Below the pieces are notes generated by a model that had not been told where the DNA came from, made no database searches, and saw only the letters and a program-made list of their open reading frames with translations. This document shows positions 25,248-34,929 of a stretch of 64,000 nt of DNA, piece after piece (the first letter of the stretch is position 1; each line of letters starts with the position of its first letter). This DNA comes from Bifidobacterium sp. ESL0769 (lineage in GTDB: Bacteria; Actinomycetota; Actinomycetes; Actinomycetales; Bifidobacteriaceae), in NCBI RefSeq assembly GCF_029395495.1, contig NZ_CP113918.1, forward strand, positions 186,001 to 250,000, written 5' to 3'. Made by a program: the position numbers and the translations under genes.

Positions 25248-26975
25248 ATGGTTCAACAACAAAACGGCCAAGTCGTCCAAGGGCACAAAGAAACGGATTC
25301 CGCTGTGAAGCCGCCGTGGAACGCACTGTGGGTTTTGGCGCTCGCGCTCGCGATGATCGTCCTCGACAGCTCCATCGTCAACGTTTCCATCCCGGTGATG
25401 ATCCGCGAGATCGGCCTCAACCTGACTGACGCGCAGTGGGTCACCTCACTCTACAACATCATTTTGGCCGCCTTGCTGCTGCCGTTCGGCAAGCTCGGCG
25501 ATCTCAAAGGCCGCAAGCTGACCCTGCAGGTAGGCGTGGTCGTTTTCGTCGCCGGTTCCGTTCTCGCCGCCTCCTCCAACGGTGCCACGCTGCTGTTGAG
25601 CGCCCGTGCGGTGCAGGCCGTCGGTGGGGCGTTGGCGATGCCGTCGACGCTTTCTATCGTTTCCGCTTCGTTCCGTGGCAAGAACCGCGCTATCGCGTTC
25701 GGTGTATGGGGTTCGGTGATGAGTGCGGCCGCGGCCATCGGTCCGTTCCTTGGAGGTCTCTTCACCCAGACCATCGGCTGGCGCTGGATCTTCCTGGTGA
25801 ACCTGCCGATCGGCATCATCGTCTTCGTCTCCGCCATCTTCTTCGTGCCGAAGACAGGTGGCAAGGCCGGAGCCAAGGCACTGGGTGCTGCCGCGCAGAA
25901 GCTCGCCGCGGCAGACGCCGCCAACTTGGCTGCCAAGCCCGACGGCTTCGACCCGTTGGGCATCGTGCTTTCCGCGTTGGGTTCCGCGTTCCTGCTCTTC
26001 GGCCTGATCGAAGGCCAGACCTACGGCTGGCTCAAACCCAAGGGTGACTTCGGCATTTTCGGCTTCAAATGGGGCGCGAGCTGGCCGGTTTCGGTCATCC
26101 CGATTTGTATTGTGCTCGGCATCGTTTTCTTTGTGCTCTTCATTTACACCGAAAACAGCCGCGCCCGCCGCTCGCGTCCGGTGATGCTCGATTTGACGTT
26201 GTTCCGCATCCCGACCTTTGCCATGGGCAACATTGCCGCCGGAGCCATTCAGGCCGGCGAATTCGTCATCATGTTCGTCTTGCCGCTCTACCTTATTAAT
26301 GTGCGCGGCCTCAATATGATTCCGACCGGCGCACTGCTGGCGACCATGGGTCTCGGTGCCATAGTCTCCGGCGGTCTCGCGCGCCCGGTCACCGCGAAAA
26401 TCGGCGCCCCGCATACCGTGCAGTTCGGCCTGGTTATTGAGATTCTGAGCGTTGTCATCCTTATGGCGATGATGCGGCCGGGCCTGTCGGTGGCTTGGAT
26501 GCTCGTGCCGTTCGTCATGTACGGTGTCGGTCTCGGTTTCGCCGCCGCCCAGCTCACCAGTCTCGTGCTTTCCGAAGTGCCCGTCGCCCAGTCGGGAGAA
26601 GGCTCCGCGACGCAATCGACCATCCGTCAGCTCGGTACCGGCATCGGTGCAGCACTGGCCGGCTTGGTGCTTTCCGTGATGGTCACCAATATTGCACCTG
26701 CCTCGCTTCAAAACGTGCGCGGCCTGCCTTCGCAGTTGGTTTCGGGCCTTACTACCTCGCTCGACGCTTCGGCAGGCTCGGCTATCGTCGGCATTCGTGC
26801 CCAAGGCGCCCACGGCAAGCTCGGCGCTCTCGGCCCGCAGGTGGTCGACGCAATGACCTCGGCCTTCACCCGCGCCAGCCAGTGGACACTGGTCGCCGCC
26901 ATTGTCCTGCTAACTATCGGCCTCATCGCCTCGATCTGGGTCGCCCGCGCCGCCAAGCGTGATCAGGTCGAGTAG
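25248..26975 (+). CDS. MFS drug:H+ antiporter, DHA2 (EmrB/QacA) family
   Basis: 575 aa with about 14 membrane helices. Family motifs: ALAMIVLDSSIVNVSIPVM in helix 1 (motif D1), FGKLGDLKGRK (motif A) and GWRWIFLVNLPIG (DHA2 signature), plus a long cytoplasmic loop rich in Ala and Lys (about 200-235). It exports toxic compounds using the proton gradient. Regulated probably by the divergent TetR. The ribosome site is weak (GAAAG). A terminator follows at 27023. Confidence 0.93.
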   Translation: MVQQQNGQVVQGHKETDSAVKPPWNALWVLALALAMIVLDSSIVNVSIPVMIREIGLNLTDAQWVTSLYNIILAALLLPFGKLGDLKGRKLTLQVGVVVFVAGSVLAASSNGATLLLSARAVQAVGGALAMPSTLSIVSASFRGKNRAIAFGVWGSVMSAAAAIGPFLGGLFTQTIGWRWIFLVNLPIGIIVFVSAIFFVPKTGGKAGAKALGAAAQKLAAADAANLAAKPDGFDPLGIVLSALGSAFLLFGLIEGQTYGWLKPKGDFGIFGFKWGASWPVSVIPICIVLGIVFFVLFIYTENSRARRSRPVMLDLTLFRIPTFAMGNIAAGAIQAGEFVIMFVLPLYLINVRGLNMIPTGALLATMGLGAIVSGGLARPVTAKIGAPHTVQFGLVIEILSVVILMAMMRPGLSVAWMLVPFVMYGVGLGFAAAQLTSLVLSEVPVAQSGEGSATQSTIRQLGTGIGAALAGLVLSVMVTNIAPASLQNVRGLPSQLVSGLTTSLDASAGSAIVGIRAQGAHGKLGALGPQVVDAMTSAFTRASQWTLVAAIVLLTIGLIASIWVARAAKRDQVE

Positions 26976-27022
26976 CCTTTGCACAATTACGGTTTCATTA
27001 TTTTGTAATCGTCGGAAATCCG

Positions 27023-27051
27023 CCCTGCCAGAGATTTTGGCAGGGCTTTTT
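27023..27051 (+). terminator. intrinsic terminator of the first MFS gene
   Basis: CCCTGCCA / TGGCAGGG stem with an 7-nt loop and a TTTTT tail. Almost the same stem follows the second MFS gene at 33865. Confidence 0.92.
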
Positions 27052-27216
27052 GTATTCGTAATCGGGCGTTCGTATTCATCTAACTTTGCCAAACCAGCCG
27101 TGCGCATTGCGCTGATTTTGAGTCATCATTGTCGTCTTCGTTCCAGTGATTGACCGATGGCGGCAAATAACGGCAAAGCCTGTCGGGGTTATCGTATTTC
27201 GATTATAATTATCGGA

Positions 27217-27231
27217 AGCGTAAATTACGCT
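27217..27231. promoter_or_regulatory. palindrome upstream of the beta-helix gene
   Basis: AGCGTAAATTACGCT is symmetric apart from its central base, 55 bp before the start of the surface-protein gene. A possible operator; the regulator is unknown. Confidence 0.45.
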
Positions 27232-27285
27232 CTTTATGATTTTGGCGAAGTGGCCGAGGTCGTGAACCGACGAATGAGGTGGTTT

Positions 27286-30200
27286 ATGAGAGTGATACGA
27301 AATACTGATAACTATGGGCCCGAAAAGATACGTCGCAGAAAAGGGAAGCTGGTGGCGGTTGTTGCCGCGGCGGCCACATTGCTTTCGATGGTGCTGGTAA
27401 GTCCGTCGATGGCGATGGCAACGCCCGCGAACGAAGGCAAAGGTAAAAGCGCTTCAGCGAAAACCCTGTCATCGCAAGGTGTCAGCACGCGCGGAAGCGG
27501 TTCCACGTTCGTTTCGGCAGGCCCGTCCGCCGACGGCATGACCTATTATGTCGACAGCGCCAATGGCAATGACGCCAACGACGGCAAGAGTGCCGACCAC
27601 GCATGGAAGAACCTCAGCAAGGTATCGGCGCAAACCTATGCGCCGGGCGACCACATCCTCCTGGAATCTGGCAGCACGTGGAACGGTCAGACGCTCATGC
27701 CCAAAGGCAATGGTGCGAGCGGTAAGCCCATCGTTATCGATCTTTATACTCGCAACGAAAGTGGTGCAGCCACCTATACCGCCGCGAAGCGGCCGGTGAT
27801 CAACGGCAACGGGACCGAGAATGTTCTGGGCACCTTCAAGCGCTACATTTCCGGAGCCGTGCAGCTGACCAATCAGGAATACTGGTCTATCCGCAATCTC
27901 GAGGTGACCAATACGCCCGAACTGACCAATCCGAACGGCTACAAGAAGCCCGGAGACAAGCAGCGTGCGGGCATTCTGCTGCTGGGCTACGGTCTTAACC
28001 GCAACCTCAACGGTGTGACCGTGGAGAACGATTACGTGCACGACGTGCAATCCGAGTACTATCTCAAGGCGCAGCATGACGGGCTGCCGATGAAGCTCAA
28101 GCACGCTGGCGGCATCATCGCACTCGGCTACTGGGTCAACCCTGATGGCAATGCCGTCAACAGCGCCAACCGTGTGGCCGACACCGGTTTCAGCCATCTG
28201 ACCATGCAGAACAACATTGTCCAACGTGTCGGTCTCGAAGGCCTGCGCACCAAGGCCGAAAGCGATACCGGTTCCTACCCGAAGCTCTTTACCGACGTGA
28301 CGATCAAGAACAACTATCTTGAAGACGTCGCTGGCGATGCCATCGTGATGTCTGAGGTCGGCGACAACGGCCTGATTGAAGGCAACGTTGTCGTTCACGC
28401 CTGCGCGGCCGACTACGGTACGCAAAATTATGCGGCGCTGTGGGTGATGGCCAGCCATAATGTGCTCGCACAATACAACGAGGTCTACGGCAACAAATAC
28501 GGCTACAACGACGGCGAGGCGTTCGACATCGATATGCAGTCGAGCAACGTGACTTACCAATACAATTACAGCCACGGCAACGGCGGCGGATTCATGCTGC
28601 TGATGAGCGACCAGGCCAATTCGACGGTGCGCTACAACATCTCGGCCAACGACGGCGGCGGCAACGCCGGCACGAATGCCGACGGACCGGGTGCAGGTGG
28701 TTATCCCTACACCTACAAGGAACAGAGCCTCTTCCATTACTGGATTCAGGATGACGGCGCCGCCATGCCCGACATCTACAACAATACGTTCTACGTCGGC
28801 GACGGCGTGACCACATCCCTGTTCGGCGAAGGCAATAGCAGCGACAACAGCGGCGTCATCGCTCATTTCAACAACAACGTGGTGGCCAAGGCAGGCACGG
28901 GTAAGGTCAAGTTCCTTTCGAACTATCCGCCGGACGGCAGCGCTCCCACGGAACATAGGTTGCACGACAACGCCGCATCCTATCTGAACCATAACCTCTT
29001 CTCGACTGACAGCATTGCCAGCGCGGCCAGCGGAACCACCAAGGCCGGTCTGCAGGCCGCGGGCAATGTTTTCGCCGACCCGAAGCTCGCCATCGAAACG
29101 ACGGCCAATGGCGTAGGAGAGCTGGACGGCCAGATCAACTCGGTGCTCGACAACCCGGCAACCAGCCTGCCGTGGGGCAACCCGAAGGAGCGCTTGCGCC
29201 AGCGCGCGTCCCTGTTCAAGATCGCAGCTGACAGCCCCGCCGTGGCCAAAGGCCAAAAGCAGGAAGGTACGCCGAGCGAGGATCTCTTCGGCGACAGCAC
29301 GCTCAACCGCGCCATCGACATCGGTGCCCACCAGGTCTCGGACCATGAGATCCGCACGGATTACACACCCCAGGCCGTCAATGTGACCACGCCGGCCGGA
29401 GTTTATCCGACGCTGCCGCAGTCCATCGATGTCACCGTCAAGGAAACGGTCGATGGCAGCACCACGCAGCGCACGGAAAGCCATGCGGTCAAGTGGGATT
29501 ACATCAAGCAGGACGACTATAAGAACGCTGGTACCATTACGGTTTCCGGCGCGATTGACGGGATTACCGCCGTCAAAGCGAAGGCCACGGTGACGGTGAC
29601 CGGAGAGCTGGGAGCCGGTGCCAATGTGCAACGTTCATTCACCGACACGGCCGATGCCACCGTGCAACGTGGCAGCGCAGACACTGCTATGGGAGCGCAA
29701 ACCGGCAGTGGAACGGTGTCCAGCGACCCCAAGTCGCCGTTCGGTATGAATTATTCGAACAACCTGATCCTGCGATTGAAGAATTCCGCTTCGCCCAACT
29801 ACAACCGGCGATTCTATGTCAAGTTCGATCCGTCCGCCTACGCGGGCAGGCCGGACGAGATCAAGAACGCGAAGCTGCGGGTGTACGTCAACCAGTTCAA
29901 CATCAACAACAGTGCCGGCGCGACGCCGGATGAGCAGCTGCGCAACACCGCATTCCGTGTGGATGCCTACGCCACCGACACGAGCTGGGATGCGAACACC
30001 GTGACGTGGAACAACGGCCCCGGCAATGCCGACGTCACTGCGGCCAACCATCAGCCGTTGGGTTCCGGCGAAAATATCCCTACTTACGGCACGCTTAAGC
30101 CGGCGGGCAGCCGGGCGGTGACCAACGGCGAGATCATCGACAACCAATACGCGTTGGACATCGATGTGACGCAGTATCTGCGAGGCCTTGGCTCGATGAA

Positions 30201-31512
30201 GCCGGTGAGCTTCTTGGTGGATATACCCATGAGCAATACCGCCAACTTCAACCGCGACAACGCCGGGTTCGAGGCTTTCTCTACGCAGGGAGCACGGCAG
30301 GCGTTCATCGACCATGCGGTCGGGACGTTCAGGCTGCCTGCCTCCATGAGTGGTTTCACCATGACCGCCGACGCACTGGCGCCGAAGCTGCTCCTCTCCG
30401 ACTCCTATATTTCCTCGGTCACTCCGGTCGAAGCCAGCATCAAACCCGGCCAGGTGCCGACGCTGCCGGACAAGGTGCACGTCGCCTATTCCGACGGCAG
30501 GAATATGGACGTGCCCGTGACATGGCCGACGTTTGATGCCGGTAGTTTCACCACCGACGGCGATTTCACGGTCAGCGCGGATGTGCCGCAGATTGGCAGG
30601 CCGGTGGCTGCGACGATTCATGTCAAGTCCGACGCCATCACCTCGCTCGACCCGCTGCCTACGCTCGACAAGCCGGTGGGGCTGAGCCGCGAACAGCTGG
30701 GCATGCCGGGTACCATCGTCGCGCATCTTGCCAGCGGCGGGCAGGTCACACTCACCATCCCCGGCTGGGACGATGACCCGAGCAACTACACCGACCAGAG
30801 CGCACCCGGAACCTATCATTTCCCGGGTTCGCTGATGCTGCCGCTTGGCGTCTCGAACCCCGAGGGCCTTAAGCCTCGGCAGGAGGTGCGCACGCATCCG
30901 ATTCCGGCGAATATCAAGCTGGCGTTGCCAGCTGGTTCTTCCGGGCCGATTGTCGCCGGCAAGCAGGCTTCGGTGCGGATTGCGCTGAATGTGACCGGGA
31001 AAGCACCATATACTCAGGCCGATGATTGGACTAAGGCTGTGCACTGGTCGCTGACGCGTGTTGGCGTGGCTCCGGCTTCGGAATCGGTTTCGACGCAGGA
31101 CGAGACGCCGTCGCCGGGCGAGCCGACCATCGACCAATCCGGGACGCTGACCATTCCCGCCAACGCCGAAACCGCCGAATATGAGGTAACGGCCACGAGC
31201 CAGCAGGTTCCGGGGTTGTCCGGTCTGCTTCGCATCAGCGTGCAATCGCTACGCGACTATGAGCAGTCACAGTCCGGCAGCGGGCAAACTCCCGTGCCGC
31301 CTTCCGGAGGTTCCGGTTCCGTATCGCGACTGCCCGGAGGGTCGTCGGTAATGGGCTCCGGTGCGGGCAAGGGCGTCGCAGGTACTAATGGTGCGAGCCT
31401 GAGCGAAACGGGAGCGGATGTCAGCGCCATGATTGCCGTTGTCGCGATGGCTGGCATTCTGTCCCTTGCGCTCGCGGCTGCGGTCACCTTGCGGCGCAGA
31501 TTCGTTCGGTGA
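27286..31512 (+). CDS. giant wall-anchored right-handed beta-helix protein
   Basis: 1408 aa from ATG 27286 (GAGG 6 nt upstream; the open frame reaches further up but gives no better start). Signal peptide 1-45. Beta-helix repeats (about 85-680), entered by YYVDSANGNDANDGKS with many Asn-rich coils, as in pectate-lyase-like and polysaccharide-degrading or -binding proteins. Then a Big_4-type Ig domain (about 696-780), a DNRLRE-type domain (about 785-1010), a second Big_4-like domain (about 1040-1110), a further Ig-like region and LSETG with helix and RRRFVR at the end, a cell-wall sorting signal. Probably a surface glycan-active protein or adhesin. Catalytic residues cannot be assigned by eye. 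Confidence 0.88.
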   Translation: MRVIRNTDNYGPEKIRRRKGKLVAVVAAAATLLSMVLVSPSMAMATPANEGKGKSASAKTLSSQGVSTRGSGSTFVSAGPSADGMTYYVDSANGNDANDGKSADHAWKNLSKVSAQTYAPGDHILLESGSTWNGQTLMPKGNGASGKPIVIDLYTRNESGAATYTAAKRPVINGNGTENVLGTFKRYISGAVQLTNQEYWSIRNLEVTNTPELTNPNGYKKPGDKQRAGILLLGYGLNRNLNGVTVENDYVHDVQSEYYLKAQHDGLPMKLKHAGGIIALGYWVNPDGNAVNSANRVADTGFSHLTMQNNIVQRVGLEGLRTKAESDTGSYPKLFTDVTIKNNYLEDVAGDAIVMSEVGDNGLIEGNVVVHACAADYGTQNYAALWVMASHNVLAQYNEVYGNKYGYNDGEAFDIDMQSSNVTYQYNYSHGNGGGFMLLMSDQANSTVRYNISANDGGGNAGTNADGPGAGGYPYTYKEQSLFHYWIQDDGAAMPDIYNNTFYVGDGVTTSLFGEGNSSDNSGVIAHFNNNVVAKAGTGKVKFLSNYPPDGSAPTEHRLHDNAASYLNHNLFSTDSIASAASGTTKAGLQAAGNVFADPKLAIETTANGVGELDGQINSVLDNPATSLPWGNPKERLRQRASLFKIAADSPAVAKGQKQEGTPSEDLFGDSTLNRAIDIGAHQVSDHEIRTDYTPQAVNVTTPAGVYPTLPQSIDVTVKETVDGSTTQRTESHAVKWDYIKQDDYKNAGTITVSGAIDGITAVKAKATVTVTGELGAGANVQRSFTDTADATVQRGSADTAMGAQTGSGTVSSDPKSPFGMNYSNNLILRLKNSASPNYNRRFYVKFDPSAYAGRPDEIKNAKLRVYVNQFNINNSAGATPDEQLRNTAFRVDAYATDTSWDANTVTWNNGPGNADVTAANHQPLGSGENIPTYGTLKPAGSRAVTNGEIIDNQYALDIDVTQYLRGLGSMKPVSFLVDIPMSNTANFNRDNAGFEAFSTQGARQAFIDHAVGTFRLPASMSGFTMTADALAPKLLLSDSYISSVTPVEASIKPGQVPTLPDKVHVAYSDGRNMDVPVTWPTFDAGSFTTDGDFTVSADVPQIGRPVAATIHVKSDAITSLDPLPTLDKPVGLSREQLGMPGTIVAHLASGGQVTLTIPGWDDDPSNYTDQSAPGTYHFPGSLMLPLGVSNPEGLKPRQEVRTHPIPANIKLALPAGSSGPIVAGKQASVRIALNVTGKAPYTQADDWTKAVHWSLTRVGVAPASESVSTQDETPSPGEPTIDQSGTLTIPANAETAEYEVTATSQQVPGLSGLLRISVQSLRDYEQSQSGSGQTPVPPSGGSGSVSRLPGGSSVMGSGAGKGVAGTNGASLSETGADVSAMIAVVAMAGILSLALAAAVTLRRRFVR

Positions 31513-31550
31513 TGCGCAAGATATTGCGCGAATAATACGGATAAAGTAGC

Positions 31551-31609
31551 TTGCGGCATCTTCCTATAGGTCGAGTCGAATGATTCGATTGCGGGAAGGT
31601 GCCGCAAGT
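31551..31609 (+). terminator. hairpin terminator after the beta-helix gene
   Basis: CTTGCGGCA-CTTCC pairs with GGAAGG-TGCCGCAAG across an inner TCGA-rich loop. TTTTA follows, so the T run is short. 39 bp after the stop codon. Confidence 0.75.
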
Positions 31610-31915
31610 TTTACATCCATCTTTTACCTCGGCTTTTTCCTTGTTACTCGAGCAAAGGTGTTTCGTCCGCTGGTGGCTTTCTATATTAGTTGAGTCCACG
31701 ATGCCAAGAATTTTAAAGACATTTTATATAATAATCGTCGCAAAAATTTACGAAATTAGTATCCGGATATCAGATGAATTGTTCGGTTCTATGCTGCAGG
31801 CTGATTCCTGACGTTTCGCTTTGAGGTAACGGTGAGCGCGAACAATTCGCTGCCAGAACAACCGATAGTCATAATTGTATTACCTAACACTGTTCAGTTT
31901 CGTTGATATTGGGCG
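31610..31915. other. AT-rich non-coding stretch before the attenuator
   Basis: About 300 bp with no gene I can support. The end holds a candidate promoter for the exporter leader: TTCAGT near 31894 and TATATA near 31916, spaced 17 bp. Confidence 0.4.
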
Positions 31916-31969
31916 TATATAAGGCATTAACTAATAAAATGCAACAAATGTAATTGGAATCACTAATAA

Positions 31970-32134
31970 ATGTCGTATGGCAATCATCACATTAAACGAG
32001 CTTGCACCCTGAATTTCCAGCCGATAGTCTGCTACGGAAAAGAAATTCCGGCCGTCGTGAAATCTCTGGCCGGTGTCGTGTCAATGGCGATTCGTTCGCG
32101 TTGCGCGACACCGGCTTTTTTATGTCTCGTGTAA
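31970..32134 (+). CDS. putative leader peptide ORF across an attenuator
   Basis: 54 codons from ATG 31970, beginning MSYGNHHIKRACTLNFQPIV and ending CLV. No Shine-Dalgarno is seen, so translation would be leaderless or weak. The frame runs through the whole terminator stem and stops 13 nt beyond it, so a translating ribosome would disrupt the stem. That is the layout of ribosome-controlled attenuators before antibiotic-resistance genes. Not proven to be translated; another frame is also open here. Confidence 0.4.
   Translation: MSYGNHHIKRACTLNFQPIVCYGKEIPAVVKSLAGVVSMAIRSRCATPAFLCLV
32048..32121 (+). promoter_or_regulatory. terminator/antiterminator attenuator before the MFS gene
   Basis: GCCGGTGTCGTG (32069-32080) and CGCGACACCGGC (32104-32115) form a 12-bp stem followed by TTTTTT: a strong intrinsic terminator 65 nt before the exporter start. 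An alternative stem CCGGCC (32048-32053) with GGCCGG (32068-32073) uses part of the same arm and would exclude it. The two are mutually exclusive, the classic attenuation arrangement. Confidence 0.75.
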
Positions 32135-32185
32135 TGAATGGATCGGAAAGAGACGGCCAACCCAACCAATTTGTGAAGGAGTGCT

Positions 32186-33793
32186 ATGTCAACGACTGCT
32201 ATTGAAGCAACAGACGCTGCGTCCGAAACCATGCGCACGCGGCACCAAGGCCCGTCGAAGCGCGACGTCATGTTCGTCTTCATCGGCCTGATGGTCACCA
32301 TGCTCATGTCCTCGCTGAGCCAGACCGTTCTCTCCACCGCCATGCCGACCATCGTCGGCGATCTCGGCGGCGTCGACCGTATGACCTGGGTCGTCACCGG
32401 CTACGCGCTGGCGATGACCGTCATGATGCCGGTCTACGGACGCATCAGCGATATCTTTGGCCGTAAACCTCTGCTACTGATCGCTATCGTGCTGTTCATG
32501 TCCGGCTCTATTGTCGGCGCGCTGGCCGGCAACATGAACCTGCTGGTCACCGCCCGTGTCATTCAGGGCCTTGGCGGCGGCGGTCTGATGATCCTCTCCC
32601 AGTCGGCCATCGCCGACGTCGTGCCTGCCCGCGAACGCGGCAAGTACATGGGCGTCATGGGCGCCGTCTTCGCCGTCTCCTCCGTGGCCGGCCCGCTGAT
32701 CGGCGGCTGGCTCACCTCCGGCCCGGGCTGGCGTTGGGCCTTCTGGATGAACATCCCGCTGAGCATCTTGGCGCTCGCGGCTGTGACCGTTTTCCTGCAC
32801 CTGCCCAAGCCGAGCAAGGAAAACCGTTCCCACATCGATTACTTCGGCATGGCGCTGATTGCCGCCATCACCGTCATCATCGTGCTGGTCTGCACCAACG
32901 CAAGCAAGCCCCACACCTGGAACTGGGCCGAAGTCATCGTGGCTCTCGCCGTGCTGATCGCCCTGTTCGTCTTCGTCGAACTCAAGGTCAAGGAACCGGT
33001 CATGCCTATGACCCTCTTCCGCAACTCCAACTTCGACGTTGCCACCATCGGCGCTCTGCTCATCGGCGTCGCCATGTTCGGCGTGCTGAGCTACCTGCCG
33101 ACCTATATCCAGATGACCACCGGCGTCACCGCGACCCAGGCGGGTCTCTTGATGGTGCCGATGATGGCCTCCGTGCTCGTCACCTCGATCATCTCCGGCA
33201 ACCTTGTCTCCAAGACCGGCAAATACAAGATCTACCCGATCGTCGGCACCACCATCATGGCCGTCGGCCTCGCGCTGACCTCCACCCTGAAGGCCGATTC
33301 GCCGGTCTGGCTGCTCTGCGTCTACACGATGGTCTTCGGCATCGGCCTGGGCCTGGGCCAGCAGATCCTGACACTTATCGTCCAGGATGCGTTCCCCACC
33401 TCGATCGTCGGCACCGCCACCGCTTCGTTCAACTACTTCAAGCAGGTCGGTGCCACCATTGGCTCGGCCGTCGTCGGCAGCATCTTCACCTCGCGTCTGA
33501 CCGGTTTCGTGCACGACAATCTGGCCGCCGTGATGTCGCAGATGGCTTCCAGCGGTGCGGTGATGGGCCACAGGGGTACGGCCGCGATGAACGGTGCCAT
33601 GCATCTGAGCGCCAGCAGCCTCACCCCGAGCGGCGTCAACGCACTGCCCGGCATGCTGCGCACCCCGATCATCGACGCCTACAACAGCGCCCTGCTGCCC
33701 ATCTTCCTGTGGATGGTGCCGTTCATGATCCTCGCCGTGATCGTCTTCTTCTTCGTGCGTCAAAAGGAACTCTCCACCACGCTCGAGCACTGA
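32186..33793 (+). CDS. MFS drug exporter, DHA2 family, attenuator-controlled
   Basis: 535 aa, about 14 helices. Start ATG 32186 has GAAGGAG 5 nt upstream. Motifs: SSLSQTVLSTAMPTIVGDL (helix 1), VYGRISDIFGRKPLL (motif A), GLGGGGLMILSQSAIADVV and GPGWRWAFWMNIPL (DHA2 signature). Codon use is strongly C-ending, hinting at good expression. Unlike the exporter at 25248 it has no adjacent TetR; control appears to be through the leader attenuator. Probably a multidrug exporter; the substrate cannot be read from sequence. Confidence 0.93.
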   Translation: MSTTAIEATDAASETMRTRHQGPSKRDVMFVFIGLMVTMLMSSLSQTVLSTAMPTIVGDLGGVDRMTWVVTGYALAMTVMMPVYGRISDIFGRKPLLLIAIVLFMSGSIVGALAGNMNLLVTARVIQGLGGGGLMILSQSAIADVVPARERGKYMGVMGAVFAVSSVAGPLIGGWLTSGPGWRWAFWMNIPLSILALAAVTVFLHLPKPSKENRSHIDYFGMALIAAITVIIVLVCTNASKPHTWNWAEVIVALAVLIALFVFVELKVKEPVMPMTLFRNSNFDVATIGALLIGVAMFGVLSYLPTYIQMTTGVTATQAGLLMVPMMASVLVTSIISGNLVSKTGKYKIYPIVGTTIMAVGLALTSTLKADSPVWLLCVYTMVFGIGLGLGQQILTLIVQDAFPTSIVGTATASFNYFKQVGATIGSAVVGSIFTSRLTGFVHDNLAAVMSQMASSGAVMGHRGTAAMNGAMHLSASSLTPSGVNALPGMLRTPIIDAYNSALLPIFLWMVPFMILAVIVFFFVRQKELSTTLEH

Positions 33794-33864
33794 GTGCGGT
33801 GAGTTGTTCGGGCCGGTTGGCTGTCTAACGTAACTGTCTGCGTCTCGAACTTCCTGAAATCCAG

Positions 33865-33893
33865 CCCTGCCAAAGTTTTTGGCGGGGCTTTTT
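33865..33893 (+). terminator. intrinsic terminator of the second MFS gene
   Basis: CCCTGCCA pairs with TGGCGGGG (one G-U) around AAGTTTT, followed by CTTTTT. Nearly identical to the terminator at 27023, which suggests the two exporter 3' ends share ancestry. Confidence 0.9.
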
Positions 33894-34128
33894 CGTGTTG
33901 TTGTAAAAATCAGCTCGCGCAAACCCATAGTTATCAAAGGATGCTGTACGAATTTCCATGGTTGCTTTTGATAATTATGGATTAGTGTGAGCTGGCTGCT
34001 CGTTATCTTCTAAAGTTTGTCTAATATTTTTTACAGAATTATCAGACATTACTTTCGGATATAATCAATACGACGTAATGGTGTTGTATCTGTCACTGAA
34101 TAATGACTCACTGAGGAGGCGATTGCTG

Positions 34129-34905
34129 ATGTGGAAAACAGTGTTGTTCGATTCCCTGCATCGAAATCTGTCGGAGAAAAATGAATCCGCTGATTGTAGC
34201 GGTAGGAAAATAAAAAATCATCGCAAAAGCGCATCCCGCCGTCTGCTGGCCGCTCTGTCGTGCGTCGGTCTTCTTGCGTCGCTGACCGCGTGCTCCGCCC
34301 CATGGAAACACGATGCGCAAGGGCAGCCAGATTCAGGCTCCGCACAATCACAAGTCGGTAATCAAGCTAGTGACAAGAAGTTGGCACCGAATCTCACGGC
34401 GCTATTTGACCAGTATCTCGCCAAAAAGTCTTTGAGCAATTATGAGCGTGAAGTGCTCACTCGCGCGAAGGAAAACGGCAAGATTAGTAGCGAGGATTAC
34501 CAAGCTGCGCATACTAAAGAGACTTCATGTCTGGCCGCCAAAGGTTGGAAAACGCTTGAGCACATGGGGCCTGGCGGTTTTTATATTAACGATGGCACTG
34601 ATCCGGTGCCAAAGGATGCGGCTGAATCGGAGAAGATGCAGAAGGTCGATAGCCAGTGTGCAGAAGGCGTGAGCAAGAACATCGAATATCTCTATGTCAC
34701 GCAGCAATCGAATCCGGAATTGCTTGCCGACGATTATGAGGCCACGGTTCACTGCCTGCACAGGCACAAAATTGCTGATGGTAAATTCACTGCCAAGAAA
34801 CTCAAGGACGCAATGAACGGCACAGGCGACCCACAGAAGAAGATCCCGTTCGATATGAATACCGATGATGCCATGACTTGCTTTGCCGCTGGTGGTATGG
34901 CCTGA
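34129..34905 (+). CDS. predicted lipoprotein of unknown function
   Basis: 258 aa from ATG 34129, with GAGGAGG 9 nt upstream. A long charged head (residues 1-38) precedes the hydrophobic segment LLAALSCVGLLASLTAC; Cys55 is the lipobox cysteine. The mature domain is helical and charged with scattered Cys (about residues 145, 183, 222, 252 region) and no family I know. A stretch SNYEREVLTRAKENGKISSEDYQAAHT resembles short helical repeats. It stands alone with a convergent DUF4143 gene 24 bp after it. Confidence 0.8.
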   Translation: MWKTVLFDSLHRNLSEKNESADCSGRKIKNHRKSASRRLLAALSCVGLLASLTACSAPWKHDAQGQPDSGSAQSQVGNQASDKKLAPNLTALFDQYLAKKSLSNYEREVLTRAKENGKISSEDYQAAHTKETSCLAAKGWKTLEHMGPGGFYINDGTDPVPKDAAESEKMQKVDSQCAEGVSKNIEYLYVTQQSNPELLADDYEATVHCLHRHKIADGKFTAKKLKDAMNGTGDPQKKIPFDMNTDDAMTCFAAGGMA

Positions 34906-34929
34906 TTGCGTATCTGGTAAATGGCGGTT

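Noticed and set aside
27469..29631. 720-aa open frame antisense to the beta-helix gene
   Set aside because: Composition is that of an antisense frame of an Asn/Gly/Asp-rich gene; no plausible domain.
32002..32205. 67-aa frame overlapping the exporter start
   Set aside because: Weak start, overlaps the start codon of the exporter in another frame and crosses the terminator; the frame from 31970 fits the attenuator better.
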